A stretch of 64,000 nt of DNA from Paguma larvata (taxonomy: Eukaryota; Chordata; Mammalia; Carnivora; Viverridae). The position numbers and the translations under genes are program-made. Of the stretch, positions 1 to 9,795 are shown piece by piece (the stretch's first letter is position 1; the number at the start of each line of letters is the position of its first letter). The notes below the pieces were generated by a model. It was not told where the DNA came from. It made no database searches and saw nothing but the letters and a program-made list of their open reading frames with translations. The stretch lies in the NCBI GenBank assembly GCA_030068075.1, contig CM057837.1, positions 19,685,691 through 19,749,690 on the forward strand. Direction: 5' to 3'.

Positions 1-320
1 TTCCTCTGAACTCATTTCTGTTCCCAGGAAACCTCAGGGACATGTCCTCCGGGGTCTCAGCGGCTGGTGTTACTTCTCTCCACATGGTGCAGGCTTGGCT
101 GTTGGGGTCCCCCAGTGCCCCATCCTCTTCTACATTCTGAAACTCCTCTGCGGGCTGTCACGGCTTTCTCACATTTTGTCTGTCATCCAGGCCTCAGGCT
201 GTAGGTGCAGTTTTGTTCTCCTTCATCATGGCACCCCCTGGCCCCCGCCACCTTGCCCGACCTCACCCTCAGCTCAGAGTGAGTATTACCAAAGGTGCAT
301 GGTGTCCGTGGGACACTTCT
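1..320. other. Non-repeat sequence, no gene seen
   Basis: Opens the window with GC-moderate sequence, pyrimidine-rich in places (around 215-275). A 75-codon open frame starts at 95 but resembles no family I know. I see no recognisable repeat or exon. Confidence 0.5.
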
Positions 321-515
321 AGGTGCCTGGTCAGGTGCTCGGTGCTTCGGTGCATCATATAATTAGTCTTCAAAGAGCGTGCGAAGAAGGTGCTTTTTAG
401 AAATCCCTGTTTTGCTGTAAGTGGAGGAAGGTCTTGCCCAAGGTCAAAGAGCTGGTGAGCAGCAGAACTGGGACTGAACCTGGGTGGGAAGATTTTATCC
501 ACTGGGCCCGCACAC
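321..515 (-). repeat. MIR SINE (ancient, diverged)
   Basis: Read on the plus strand, the stretch follows the reverse MIR order: a size-class start (aggtgcctggtcaggtgctc), an internal part with gtggaggaaggtcttgccc, then aaggtcaaagagctggtgag and a block like ctgggactgaacctgg. That is the core and tRNA-related half of MIR in reverse. It is heavily diverged, as expected of a mammal-wide element older than the carnivore radiation. Ends are approximate. Confidence 0.65.
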
Positions 516-1477
516 TCAGCCGTTGGTTGTAGACCTCCTGAGCGAGTGAGTGAATGAACGAGTGGATGAATCGTGCCAAGGGCGCCTGACTGGGAAGCGG
601 GGAGTGTTTTGTGCAAGTCATCCTTCTACCTAGGAAACAGCAGAAGATACGCCTCCTAACGGAAGGAGCAGCTCCCTGGTACGTTTCGTTGGCATGACAG
701 TAAGTCTGTGGTGGGTGGGGCTCTGCTGAAGAGACAGAAGCCCCGGGGCTGGGTCCTAAGATGCTAACAGCTCCTGTTACAAGTGTACATTCTGGCCCAC
801 TCGCGTGGATCCCTGAGTATTCCAACCCCGATATTCTGTAGAACGAGAAGCTATGCAGAAGTTTTTCCTTTTCCTCTTGGATAGAGCATCCTCATGATGA
901 AAGAATCAATAGCCTGAAAATGAATTTTTAAAAAGACATTTTTAAAAGTCAGTGTTATTTCAAGAGGGGAAGGTATCCTGTGTCTCACCTGCAGATAAAT
1001 AAATACAATCTGGTTCTCTGCGTTTCATCCTTCCAGACTACAAGTTATCAGACACTTAAATATTTAAAGCCTCAAATTAACTTCAAGATAACACTAAAAT
1101 GCACCAGTGTCCTTTACCCTGATAAGAAGAGCAATGAATGATTTTAAATTAATGCCAAGTGCACATGCTCTGAATATATTAAGGAAGCCCTGTAATTTGT
1201 ATGCCCGGCTGAGCCTACGGTTGTCCTTTCTGCAATTGAGGAGGATTGGTTGGTGCTCATTTAACAATACCAGTGACAAACGGCCCTGTGACTTTCAAAT
1301 GCAGGCGACGGGAGGCGGTGGGCTGCAGCTCTGGCCGCCCGGCTCTGCTTCCTTTGAAACCCCTGGTCGCGGAATCCCCAGCATTGGACTCTGTGCCCTG
1401 TGTTTTGCGGTGTGGACCCTTCCTCAGTCTGAGTTGGTCCTCAACAGGATCCTGGGAGGTAGGCAGGAGATGGATTC
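516..1477. other. Unique sequence, no gene seen
   Basis: About 1 kb of mixed composition, AT-rich from 880 to 1200. Open frames of 142 codons (397-825, minus) and 124 codons (1107-1481, plus) cross it. Neither shows a domain I recognise, and they overlap each other and flanking MIR pieces. Confidence 0.45.
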
Positions 1478-1545
1478 CTAATTACCCTTTTACAAGTCAG
1501 AAAACTGAGGCACGGGAAGTTCGAGTGGCTTGCCAGAGTTAAGTG
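1478..1545 (-). repeat. MIR fragment
   Basis: Contains the reverse-MIR signature of a run like cccttttacaagtcagaaaactgaggcacg followed by gtggcttgccagagttaag, matching the block that in MIR reads cagtttcctcatctgtaaaa on the other strand. Only this core survives. Confidence 0.5.
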
Positions 1546-2264
1546 CTGTTTTGTTACTTCTGTCCTTTGGGATTTTTGGAGGTCAAGTTGACATGGTCTT
1601 TCAGAATTAAAATTAAAACCTCTGACCATGAGGTTGCTTCCTGGATCTTCTCCAATACGTACTGATGTGGGAAGGCCTCGCAGGGATATCGCGAAGAGGA
1701 AAAGAGAAGGCAACCTGTCGATAAACGATAGAGTATTTATGTAAAGAAGAATTCTGTGTATTTGCACATGTAGAGATTTATGTTTGTAAGTGCCAAGTCA
1801 ACAGATACCCACCAGTTGTTAGCAGTGCTTATGTGTGGGGAGGAGCGTGGCAGGGAGACTTCCGGGGGAATTTCCACCTATAGTATTATCACTTCCACTG
1901 TGGGCAGATGTTATGGATGGCTGCGGTTTTAGTGCTAGCGGCCTCATTGTGGGAATTCTCGGTTTTTTGATAGAGCGAATGTTGCAGTCTAAGAGACAAA
2001 AAGTTTGGAATATCTGCTTTTTGCTACTCGTGCTTCACTCATGCTTCAGAAATGGCCTTAAAGGAAGCCGGCGCGTGCTTGGGTTTGGATATCCTCAAAG
2101 GAGTGTGAGAACTACTCGATGCCTGATAACTTAGTGCCAAAGTCAGCAAATATCTCAGGCGTCCCCGTTTGTAGTTGTGTAAAACCTTGTACTTTTTTTT
2201 CTAGCGCTCGTGATAATGGAAATTAACTAGATTTCCTAGTTCGTAATTATTTCCTAAATGCCTG
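1546..2264. other. Unique sequence, no gene seen
   Basis: AT-moderate sequence with no repeat that I can name. A 99-codon open frame at 1835-2134 (plus) has no recognisable domain. Confidence 0.45.
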
Positions 2265-2345
2265 TTTTATCCTCAGGCTTGTGAGCTTCTTAGGTAAGGA
2301 TTGTGATCGAATGAATGAATGAATCAGATCTTGTCATTCATTCGG
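2265..2345 (+). repeat. L2 LINE 3' end fragment
   Basis: The order ggcttgtgagcttcttagg, then a diverged ggattgtgatc, then gaatgaatgaatgaat matches the L2 terminal sequence (ctgtaagctccttgagggcaggg, ending in GAAT repeats). The GAAT tail takes part in an inverted repeat with a TCATTCATTCG arm at 2334-2344. Confidence 0.45.
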
Positions 2346-2349
2346 GCAC

Positions 2350-2818
2350 TCATTATTAGTTTCCTGGGCTGCCGTGAGCAATTGCCACTATCAGGGTGGA
2401 TTAAGACAACAGAAATTTATTCTCTCACGGTTGTAGGGTCAGAAGTCTGAAGTCAAGGTGACAGCAGGGCCGTGCACTCTCCAAACACTCAAAGGAAGAC
2501 TCTTTCCTTGCTCCTCTCAGCTTCTGGCCATTGCTGGCAACCCTTGGGTTTCCTCAGCTTGTAGATATGTCATTCCAATCTCCACCTCCCCCTTCCCATG
2601 GCTGCCTTCTGTGTGCTTGTGTCTGGGACTCTTCTCTTCTTGTAAGGACGTCAGTCCTATGGGATGAAGGGTCAACTTACTCTAGTATGACCTGACCTTA
2701 CCTTACCTTAACTAATTGTATCTACAGCAACCCTATTTCCAAAGACGCTCACATTCTGAGGTTCCAGGAAGGACATGAATTTGAGGGAGGATACTATTCA
2801 ACCCAGTGCAGGAGCTAT
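2350..2818 (-). mobile_element. MaLR LTR (MLT1-like), reverse
   Basis: The plus strand begins with tttcctgggctgccgtgagc and gattaagacaacagaaattt, continues through ttctctcacggttgtagg, then cttgtaaggacgtcagtcc near the middle, and ends with tcacattctgaggttccagg and attcaaccca. This is the order of an ERVL-MaLR (MLT1-type) LTR read in reverse. A CCTTA triplication at about 2696-2710 lies inside it. No internal retroviral sequence adjoins it, so it is a solo LTR. It is old and diverged, and the subfamily is not resolved. Confidence 0.7.
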
Positions 2819-2983
2819 GAAGAAAAAAAAAAGAAAATTAAATAATTCAGTGGATATTGGGGCCAATTATTTCACTGTTGGAAAAGTACAATAGACAAAG
2901 AGGCTAAAGCAAATCAAGGCAGAGAGGACATGGACAAGGAGAGGGCAGGTGACATTTCTTTAACTGAGAAACGTTTTGTGAAT

Positions 2984-3042
2984 CTCTGTTTTTAATTTTA
3001 GTTTCGAGAGAGAGAGAGAGAGAGGGTATCAGCAGGGTGAGG

Positions 3043-3084
<42 letters not shown>

Positions 3085-3207
3085 CTTAAGCAGGCTCCAC
3101 GCTCAGTGTGTATTCCAACATGGGGCTCGATCCCACTACCCTGGGATCATGACCTGAGCCAAAATCACGAGTCAGACGCGCAACCTACTGAGCCGCACAG
3201 GTGCTCC
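2984..3207 (-). mobile_element. CAN/SINEC SINE, older subfamily
   Basis: Reverse tRNA-derived SINE. The poly-T side is at about 2988-3003, two long GA runs follow (3008-3026 and 3049-3081), then an aatcttaagcaggctcc body and a tRNA-like head ending gagccgcacaggtgctcc. An exact 8-bp TSD, ttgtgaat, flanks it (2976-2983 and 3208-3215). The body and head changes place it outside the young felid subfamily. Confidence 0.92.
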
Positions 3208-3215
3208 TTGTGAAT

Positions 3216-3610
3216 GATTTTTTAAAACACCTGTGGTGTTGAGGGAGCCCTGTCTTCTGTCCTGGGCACCTTACGCTCCCTTGGCTCCATTGCTGCGCGT
3301 GGGCGACCCCTTCTTGCTGCTGAGACTCTGACTCGAAGGGCGGTTGGGGGACATCATTCTTAACAGCGCCGATGGCTTGCGAGAAGCATGCTGAAGACTG
3401 TTCCTAAAGGGGAAGTTTCTCCCTTTCTCTCTGGAGGAGGCCTCGACTGCTTTCCCCAGAGGAAAGGGCTCCCCGACTTCGTAGGGGAGGAATAAACATG
3501 CGGATGCCCCCCAGCTGTGCACCGGCGCTCCGGGTACCGAAGCTACTAAGCGTTTAAAATCTCCCTGCGAGCTCACCGGACCATATTGTCTTACCCGTAG
3601 AGCGCATCCA
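3216..3610. other. Short unique stretch between two SINEs
   Basis: Nothing recognisable. A 101-codon open frame on the minus strand (3271-3576) has no known domain. CpGs are moderately frequent around 3290-3560. Confidence 0.45.
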
Positions 3611-3621
3611 GAACACCGGTT

Positions 3622-3856
3622 TTTCTTCTGCTGCTTCTTTTTTAATTTTTAAATTTTTTAACATTTATTTATTTTTGAGAGACAGAGTGGGAGCATGGGA
3701 GGGACAGAGAGAGAGAGGGAGGCACAGAATCCGAAGCAGGCTCCAGGCTCTGAGCTGTCGGCACAGAGCCGATGCGGGGCTCGAACTCATGTTCTGTGAG
3801 ATCATGACCTGAGCCGAAGTTGGACGCTTAACCGACTGAGCCGCCCGCGCGCCCCT
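3622..3856 (-). mobile_element. Felid-type SINEC, full length
   Basis: Reverse copy with T-rich tail complement at 3637-3671, an atttatttatttttgaga junction, the GA-rich body, the agcaggctccaggctctg signature and a head ending at gccgcccgcgcgcccc. An 11-bp TSD (gaacaccggtt at 3611-3621, gaacaccagtt at 3857-3867) has one mismatch, so the insertion is fairly young but not recent. Confidence 0.95.
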
Positions 3857-3867
3857 GAACACCAGTT

Positions 3868-5123
3868 GTTTCTTAGTCAGTGTCCCTCAGAGGAATAACA
3901 GGAGCCTGCTGAGTTGGCACAACCGTGGAAATCATGATCACTTGGCAGAGGGTCAGAGGAATGGCGGGTGAGGGCTTCCTGCTTCCGTTCGGCGAGCCTG
4001 GCGTGGGCTTGGTGCAGACGTCCCCGTGAGGCCCACGGCTCCTGCTTTCCGGGGGGTCGCATCTTTTCCACAGGTGTGTAAGCAGGGACCTCTAAGCCCC
4101 ACGCCTGTGAAACTTCTAAAACTTCTGCCACAGGCTCTCGCGGGTCCACGCGGGTGTGTGGCCGTGGTCACTGACGCTTACCGTGTACTCTCATCTGCTG
4201 AGGATTCGTGTGGATGGCGCCGAGGACGGCTCGGTGTCGTTCAGCTTTTGTGCTCTCTTCGGCATCTTTGCAGTTGAGCTAAATGTACTAAAATAGTCAC
4301 CTGAAAATTCAGCTGCTCGGCTTTTGTTCTCGTCACGCAAACCAACCACTGCCAACGGTGAGTTGAATGAACATGGCGGCTTCAGGACCATCCGGAAGCA
4401 CTGTTTCCCTGGTGGGAATTCTGCCTCCCTTTCAGGGGATATTTAGAACCTCGGCGTCGCAAAGGCAAAAAGCTACAGTCCTGTCTGAGTGTGTCTCTAC
4501 CCAGAAGGGTCATGAACAACACCGTGGATGAGTAGGTCCGGTTCCCCAGAGAGTCAGAGTTGAATCATCCCAGAAATGGCCCGGGCATCACTGTGTTCTA
4601 AGAGTTCTCCAGGCGACTCTAACGTGGAGCCAGGAGGGAGAACTCTGAGCTGAGAGACAGGAACGCCTCACTCAGGCACACCTGGGCTGCAGCCAGGCAC
4701 ACCTGGGCTGCAGCCAGGCTCACCTGCTCCCGGGGCCATGAACGTGGCGGGATGGGGTAGGGAGTCTGGGAGCTGACCCCGCAGATGATCGAAGCCGGGC
4801 AGGAGAGAGAGGCTTGAGCTTCGGGTTGTGAGGCAAAGACATCTGCACAGATAGTGAGGAGTGAGCGCCAAGGGCTACAGACACCCGTGGGTGGTGCCCT
4901 CCAGGTGTGGCCCCAGAGCCTGTCTTCCTGCCCCCACCGCAGATTCAGGCGAGAAAGAGGCCTTGCTGTGGAGACCAGATGGGTTTGCCAAGCAGCTAGG
5001 GAGTAAGGTCAGTGGCACCGATGGGCCAGGGCAGGGCTGGGGGTGTGGGTGCTGGACTCGAGTCCAGCAGCTCTGCCGGCCCCAGGCCTATAACAAGTTC
5101 CCTGTTCGGTTGTAGTAAATACA
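3868..5123. other. Unique sequence with a small minisatellite, no gene seen
   Basis: About 1.25 kb without a recognised interspersed repeat. Several overlapping open frames of 66-90 codons at 3877-4391 lie on both strands and match nothing I know. The only structure is the 21-bp tandem repeat at 4674-4726. Confidence 0.45.
4674..4726. repeat. 21-bp minisatellite, about 2.5 copies
   Basis: The unit aggcacacctgggctgcagcc occurs at 4674-4694 and again exactly at 4695-4715. A partial third copy with one change (aggctcacctg) spans 4716-4726. The identity of the two full copies points to a recent slippage duplication. Confidence 0.9.
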
Positions 5124-5380
5124 GGCGCGCCTGGGCGGCTCAGTCGGTTAAGCCACAGTCAAGTCCGACTCCTGATTTCGGCTCAGGTCTTGATCCCAGG
5201 GTCATGAGATGAAACCCTTCATCGGGCTCCGTGCGGGGCATGCAGTCTGCGTGGGATTCTCTCCCCCTCCCCCTCCCACCTCCCTCCCTCCCCCTCCACT
5301 TCTCCCTCTCCCCCTCCCCTGCTCACACATGCATGCATGCATGCATACACTCTCTCAAAAAATAAAAACGAACCATAAAT
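5124..5380 (+). mobile_element. CAN/SINEC SINE, older subfamily, CT-expanded
   Basis: Forward copy starting aggcgcgcctgggcggctcagtcgg. The region after the A-box is rearranged (gccacagtcaagtccgactcctgatttcggc), the body is tgcgtgggattctct, and a long CCCTCCC tract at 5263-5320 is followed by an ATGC repeat (about 5330-5346) and an AAAAAATAAAAA tail. The gggattctct body marks the older subfamily. No convincing TSD was found. Confidence 0.88.
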
Positions 5381-5520
5381 GCTAACTCTGATGAACAACA
5401 GTAACAGCACAGTAAGTGCTTCTGTGGCGGCCACTGCGCCGAGGCTTTTTGCGCATTTTATTTAAATATCAGTAAATGGTGTGGATTGTCTTCCTTTTGC
5501 TCAGATCAGATGCGTGACAG

Positions 5521-6665
5521 TCCTTTTTTTTTTAAAGGTGTAATTGACACGTAACATCGTGTAAGTTTAAGGTGTACAACCCGTCATTTTGATACACTTA
5601 CATGTTACAATGTGATTACTCCTATATCAGCTACTACCTCTGTCATGTCACATAATTGTCACTTCTTCTTTGTGATGGGGACATGTGGGTCTCAGCAACC
5701 TTGAAGTATGTAATCGTGTAGCGTCGACTCTGATCACGCTGTTGTACCTCGAATCTCCCAAACTCGTTCCTCTTCTAGTGGCCAGTGTCTAGCCTTAGAT
5801 CTCCCCCAGTCCCCCTCCCCCGGCCCCTGGGGACCGCTCTGTGTCTACTGTCTTTCTGTGAGTCCACATGTAGGTGATAACACGCATGATTTGCCTTTCT
5901 TTGGCCTGTGTCACTTGCATAATGCGCTCGCGTCCCATCCGCGTTGTTGCAAATGGCAGGATTTTATTCTTTCTCGTGGCTGAATAATATTCCACGGTGT
6001 GTGCGCGTCTGTGTTTTTCAGATCTTCTCTATCCATTCATCCCTTGTCAGACGCTTAGGTTGTTTCTGTGTCTTGGCTGTCGCTAACAATGCTGCAGGGC
6101 GCCTGGGAGGGCAGGTAGCTTTTCAATACCTTGTTTTCACTCCCTTTAAATGTATACTGAGAAGCGGAATTGTTGGATTGTATGGTGGCTCTGTTTTTAA
6201 TTTTTTTAAATTTTTTTTTAATGTTTGTTTATTTTTGAGACAGAGAGAGACAGAGCACGAGTGAGGGAGGGGCAGAAAGAGAGGGAGACACAGAATCAGA
6301 AGGAGGCTCCATGCTCTGAGCTGTCAGCACAGAGCCCGATGGGGGGCTCGAACTCACGGACCGCGAGATCATGACCTGAGCCGAAGTCGGCCGCTCAACC
6401 GACTGAGCCACCCAGGCACCCCTGTTTTTAATGTTTTTGAGGGGCCTCTGCAAATTTGTCCGAAGTGGCTGACCAGTTTGCGTCCCCACCCACAGTGCCC
6501 TGGGACTTCCCTTCCTGTCTCCATCCTCAGCAACCCTCGTTATCTCTGGCCTTTTTGAGGATAGTTATTTTAACAGGTGAGCGCCTCATTGTGGTTGCGA
6601 TTTGCATTTTCCCTGATGATTAGTGACTTTGAGCACCTTGTCATAGGCTTGTTGATCATTTGGAG
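5521..6665 (-). mobile_element. L1M LINE 3' end, reverse, split by a SINE
   Basis: Starts with the complement of a poly-A tail (5523-5532) and an L1M 3' UTR motif (gtgtaattgacacgtaac, gtttaaggtgtacaac). The reverse ORF2 C-terminus follows: the frame at 5795-5995 reads MEYYSATRKNKILPFATT, matching the L1 ORF2 tail. After the SINE at 6202-6421 the ORF2-derived sequence resumes (gaggggcctctgcaaatttg to tgcattttccctgatgattagtgac). It is 5'-truncated and full of stops, so it is non-functional. Confidence 0.85.
6202..6421 (-). mobile_element. Felid-type SINEC inserted in L1M
   Basis: Reverse copy within the L1M. An exact 11-bp TSD, ctgtttttaat, flanks it (6191-6201 and 6422-6432), and L1 sequence continues on both sides. 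The head has aactcacggaccgcgagatcatgacctgagccg, and the promoter-derived part is complete. Confidence 0.95.
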
Positions 6666-7674
6666 TCGTTCTTGATTTTCCTTTTACCTCCCAATCCTGA
6701 CCTGGTTCACGAGCCCGTCCTGCCAGCTTTAACTGCAGAATGCATTCCCCTTTGGACTGTGTCTCATCCTCTCCCCCATTGTTACTTTTGTCTTTTGCCA
6801 AGGCCTCTGCAACGATCTGTTAGCTCCTTTTCTTATTCCCAAACTCGCCCGGTTTCTCGCGTTCCCATCCGTTCATGGCACAACAGCCAAGGCCATTTTT
6901 CAAAGCGCATCGATCGGTCGTGTCCTTCCCTTGTTTAACCCTCCCCCACACCCCACACACTCCTCCTCCCCCCACCCCTACCCTAACAGGCAGACACGTG
7001 GCACCAGGGATCTCTCCCTGCTTCTCTGCTCAACACAAGATGAAGTCCCCTCCCCCAGTTTGGAGCCTACCCTACAAGGAAGGGAGAAGGAGGAGCCTTG
7101 GTTGAGTGGGCTTACCCTGAACCATCTGAAGTCAAGTTCCCGCCACTGGTGAATGGAATTTTAGAAATTCAATTCAAGTGTGAAAAAACAGTGTTACCTT
7201 CACGGATTGCCTGAGTTTGTGCCTTGAAAAGTTTGGTTCTGGGGATTATGTAATTATTCGTAACATGGCTTTGATGATAATCTCCGTTCGGGCAAGGACG
7301 TGGGTGTCGCTTCTCCGTCCCTCGTTCTGACCTGGTACCTGGCACACGCAGCTGCTCTTTCTCTTATGGAAATTCTTATGCTTGTTTTACTGCCTGATTT
7401 CCAACTGAGTGGAAGCTCCCGAAAGTCAGAAACCTGCTTTGCCTCCTGCCTAGCTAGACCCGCGGCTCTCTCCTCAGCCTTCACCGTCAAGTCCGGCCAT
7501 TCTGCGTAGGACAGTCAAGCCAGAGCTTTGAACTAGAAGTACACACTTGGGCTCAGTGTTTGGCTCCAAAATTGCTCCCTTAGGAGCCTGGAAGATCTGC
7601 GCCCTCTTCTTCAGAAGACCTGCCTTTGTTCAGCCCAACAGTCATGGGTGGGGCCTTCTTCTAGGCTGTGCCCG
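6666..7674. other. Mostly unique, possible old LINE fragments
   Basis: 6680-7030 is C-rich (ctcccccacaccccacacactcctcc) and looks like an eroded L2-class fragment, but I cannot place it confidently. At about 7320-7450, motifs such as cctggtacctggcacacgc and gaaagtcagaaacctgctttg recall L2 in scrambled order. Open frames of 69-92 codons are unconvincing. Confidence 0.35.
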
Positions 7675-7990
7675 GGCACAGGAGAAGTGAGGATGAACAG
7701 GTCTCTACTTCCAAAGGGCTTTCTTTCCTGGGGAGCCAGAGAGGTAACTGGCAATAAGAAAGCTCAGTAAACGTTGTAACAGGATGTGTTCATGGTCCTG
7801 AGGCAGCTTGGTGGAAGGAACCACCTGTTCGGCTCGGAGAAACCCAGGCAGGCTTCCTGGAGGAGAGGCCATTTGGGCTGGCCCCTGAGAATTGAATGAA
7901 ATTTTTCCAGCCGGATATGGGGGCAGGTGGAGATGGGAGAAGTGGAGGAAAGCACAGCGCATGCAAGGGGACAGAGGTGCTTTGTTCAGA
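7675..7990. repeat. Ancient mammalian repeat, family not assigned
   Basis: Contains gcaggcttcctggaggagaggccatttgggctgg followed by gaattgaatgaaatttttccag. The same order (gaggaggtgaccattgagctgggcc, then gatgaggagg) recurs at 12850-12900, and a weaker version lies at 49760-49820. Three diverged copies in one window argue for an old interspersed repeat rather than unique DNA. I do not name the family. Confidence 0.4.
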
Positions 7991-8189
7991 AGCACAGTGC
8001 GGTCGCGGCAGCCGGGGCCTCTCACAGGGAGTGTGAGGATCTGAGTTGCCCGATACTGGGGTGTGGGGGTGGGGGATGGATTTCTGGTTCTTGTTTTCAA
8101 GTGTTAGATAAAGGTTCTTAACTTTCAGTTTCTCTAATTAAATAATCATGACACTGTGGCCGCTCTCATTATTTTAACTCCGTTCGCAC

Positions 8190-8960
8190 CTCTGCAGACT
8201 CCCCGCAGGCTCCTGTCTTACGAAGATAACGTCTCCGGGCTGAGGCGAGAGCGCCGGTCTGTGGGGAGGCACGAGGTCGGGCGCGGCCTCAGGCGGGAGA
8301 GAGGGAAGCTCCCCGTGACCTTCAGAAACTGTTCACATTTTGAGGCCATCGAGAGTGCATGCCCAGGAACAGCGACGCCTAATGCCTTGTCTCAGGGACC
8401 CAACCGCAGCAGATGCTTGCAGAGCGAAGTTTGGCTGCTTTTAACTGTAACCAGATTGTGCCCAGAGCAGCGGGACATCATGGAGGACCTGGAAAATTCC
8501 TGCCTGGTCCCCGAAGCGAGGCCCTTCCCTCCAGCGCCCCGGGGCCCAGGGGTGCGGGGCGGGAGGGTTTCTCCCTTGACAAGTGCGTGGAGACGCAGAC
8601 CTGCCAGCGGGCACGGGGGTGCGCCAGCCTGGCGGGAGCTTGAGGGAGAGGAGGGCCGATGCCAGCCGCGGGCCGGGGCCTGCCGGATGCCGAGCGTTGG
8701 CCGGGCGAGGCCGACGGCAGGTGGTGCAGGGGAGGGGGATTTTGACTGGTGGCGGATGATTTCTGGAGGGGTGGGAGCAAAGGGGAGGGTCTCTGCCATC
8801 TGCTCTGGGAGCCTGGGGGGGTGACGGCAGTGACGGACCGAGCACAGGGCAGAGGCCCTTAGGGAGACTACTCGGGACGCCCCGGGTGCCCGCTGGGCCC
8901 CGAACGCCGTCCACTGCTGAGGCTGAGTCTTGTCTCCCCCCTCCCCTCGTCCCGCAGGCC
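8190..8960. promoter_or_regulatory. CpG-rich block, possible small CpG island
   Basis: Counted by hand, 8461-8760 has 25 CpGs, 84 C and 130 G in 300 bases: 71% GC and a CpG observed/expected of about 0.69. Flanks at 8220-8300 and 8820-8960 are also CpG-rich, with a CpG-free gap at 8761-8820. Overlapping open frames on both strands (222 codons plus at 8156-8824, 197 and 194 codons minus) are what GC-rich DNA gives by chance. No TATA box, 5' exon or splice donor stands out. It could be an orphan island, an exon-poor promoter or simply an undecayed GC-rich patch. Confidence 0.45.
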
Positions 8961-9024
8961 GTGGAGTGAGGCACACAGGACTGAGCTCGGCTGTTTGGGT
9001 TTGTCCCCACTGCCGTCAGCTCTG

Positions 9025-9085
9025 AGAAAACCATGTGACGTCCCCGAGCCTCAGTTTCCTTCTCTCTAAAGCTGAGATGGTGTCC
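9025..9085 (+). repeat. MIR fragment
   Basis: The sequence gtgacgtccccgagcctcagtttccttctctctaaagctgagatgg follows the MIR block for the tRNA-to-core junction (gcctcagtttcctcatctgtaaaatggg). Only this piece is recognisable. Confidence 0.5.
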
Positions 9086-9449
9086 GATGGGAGAGTCAGC
9101 ATCAGCCAGGGTTTGAGTGTCACTGTCATTCGCTCCTTGGAAAGGGCTCCGCTACTCCCGTTTCTGCCCTCTGTCCCCTCAGACAAGGGCCCAGGCACGG
9201 GGACAGGGGGTGGGCGGGCGTCTCTGGGGGCTGCAGGGGTACTGGGAAGACCAGAATGTTCTCTGGGTTTCCGCACACCTTTCTCCTGGGCCGTTGCTGA
9301 AGATGGAGTCAGGGACCGCCCCCCTTCTCTGCTCTGAGGGTGGGGGGACAGGGTGGCCAAAGGCGAACGGGTATAATCCCATCTGGAAGGCACTTATGCC
9401 CTGAGAGCTGTGCTCTGCCTGGCCTCTGTCCCCCAGACTCACTCCTCAC

Positions 9450-9795
9450 CATTCCCCGCCTCACACTCTGCCCCTCCAGACCCCCTCAGAGATGCCAAGA
9501 CTCTTGTACCCCTGGGCCTCTGCCCCTGCTGGGATCTTCCCGCCCTTTCTGCCCACAGGCCCCTCACACCCCCACCCTGCATCCGCAAGGCCACGTCTGG
9601 CTAATGCCAACAGGTCCTTTCCTGGTTGAGAGATCACTGCCTGCAGGAAGTCTTCCCTGTTGACACCCACTCCTCATCCAAGTTCCTTTTCTGTGGCCTC
9701 AGTGTCTGACCTTCCTCCCTTGATGCCTTTGTCACATGGGTCGTCATCGCCAGGTTCTCTTTTGTTTCTCTCTTTAAACCGTAAACTCTGGCTGA
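9450..9795 (+). repeat. L2 LINE 3' region
   Basis: A C-rich run with short tccctgcc-like blocks is followed by caggaagtcttccctgttgac, matching the L2 segment that reads cagagaagccttccctgacc, and then by a region ending aaccgtaaactctggctga (ctgtaagctcc-like). The element is diverged and lacks the terminal repeat, being cut by the following L1M. Confidence 0.55.

Noticed and set aside
3008..3081. GA runs and SINE repetition as a CRISPR array
   Set aside because: No regular repeats with unique spacers; these are SINE bodies and microsatellites in a mammalian genome.
8156..8824. 222-codon open frame through the CpG block
   Set aside because: Frames of similar length occur on the opposite strand, there is no known domain, and high GC explains the lack of stops.
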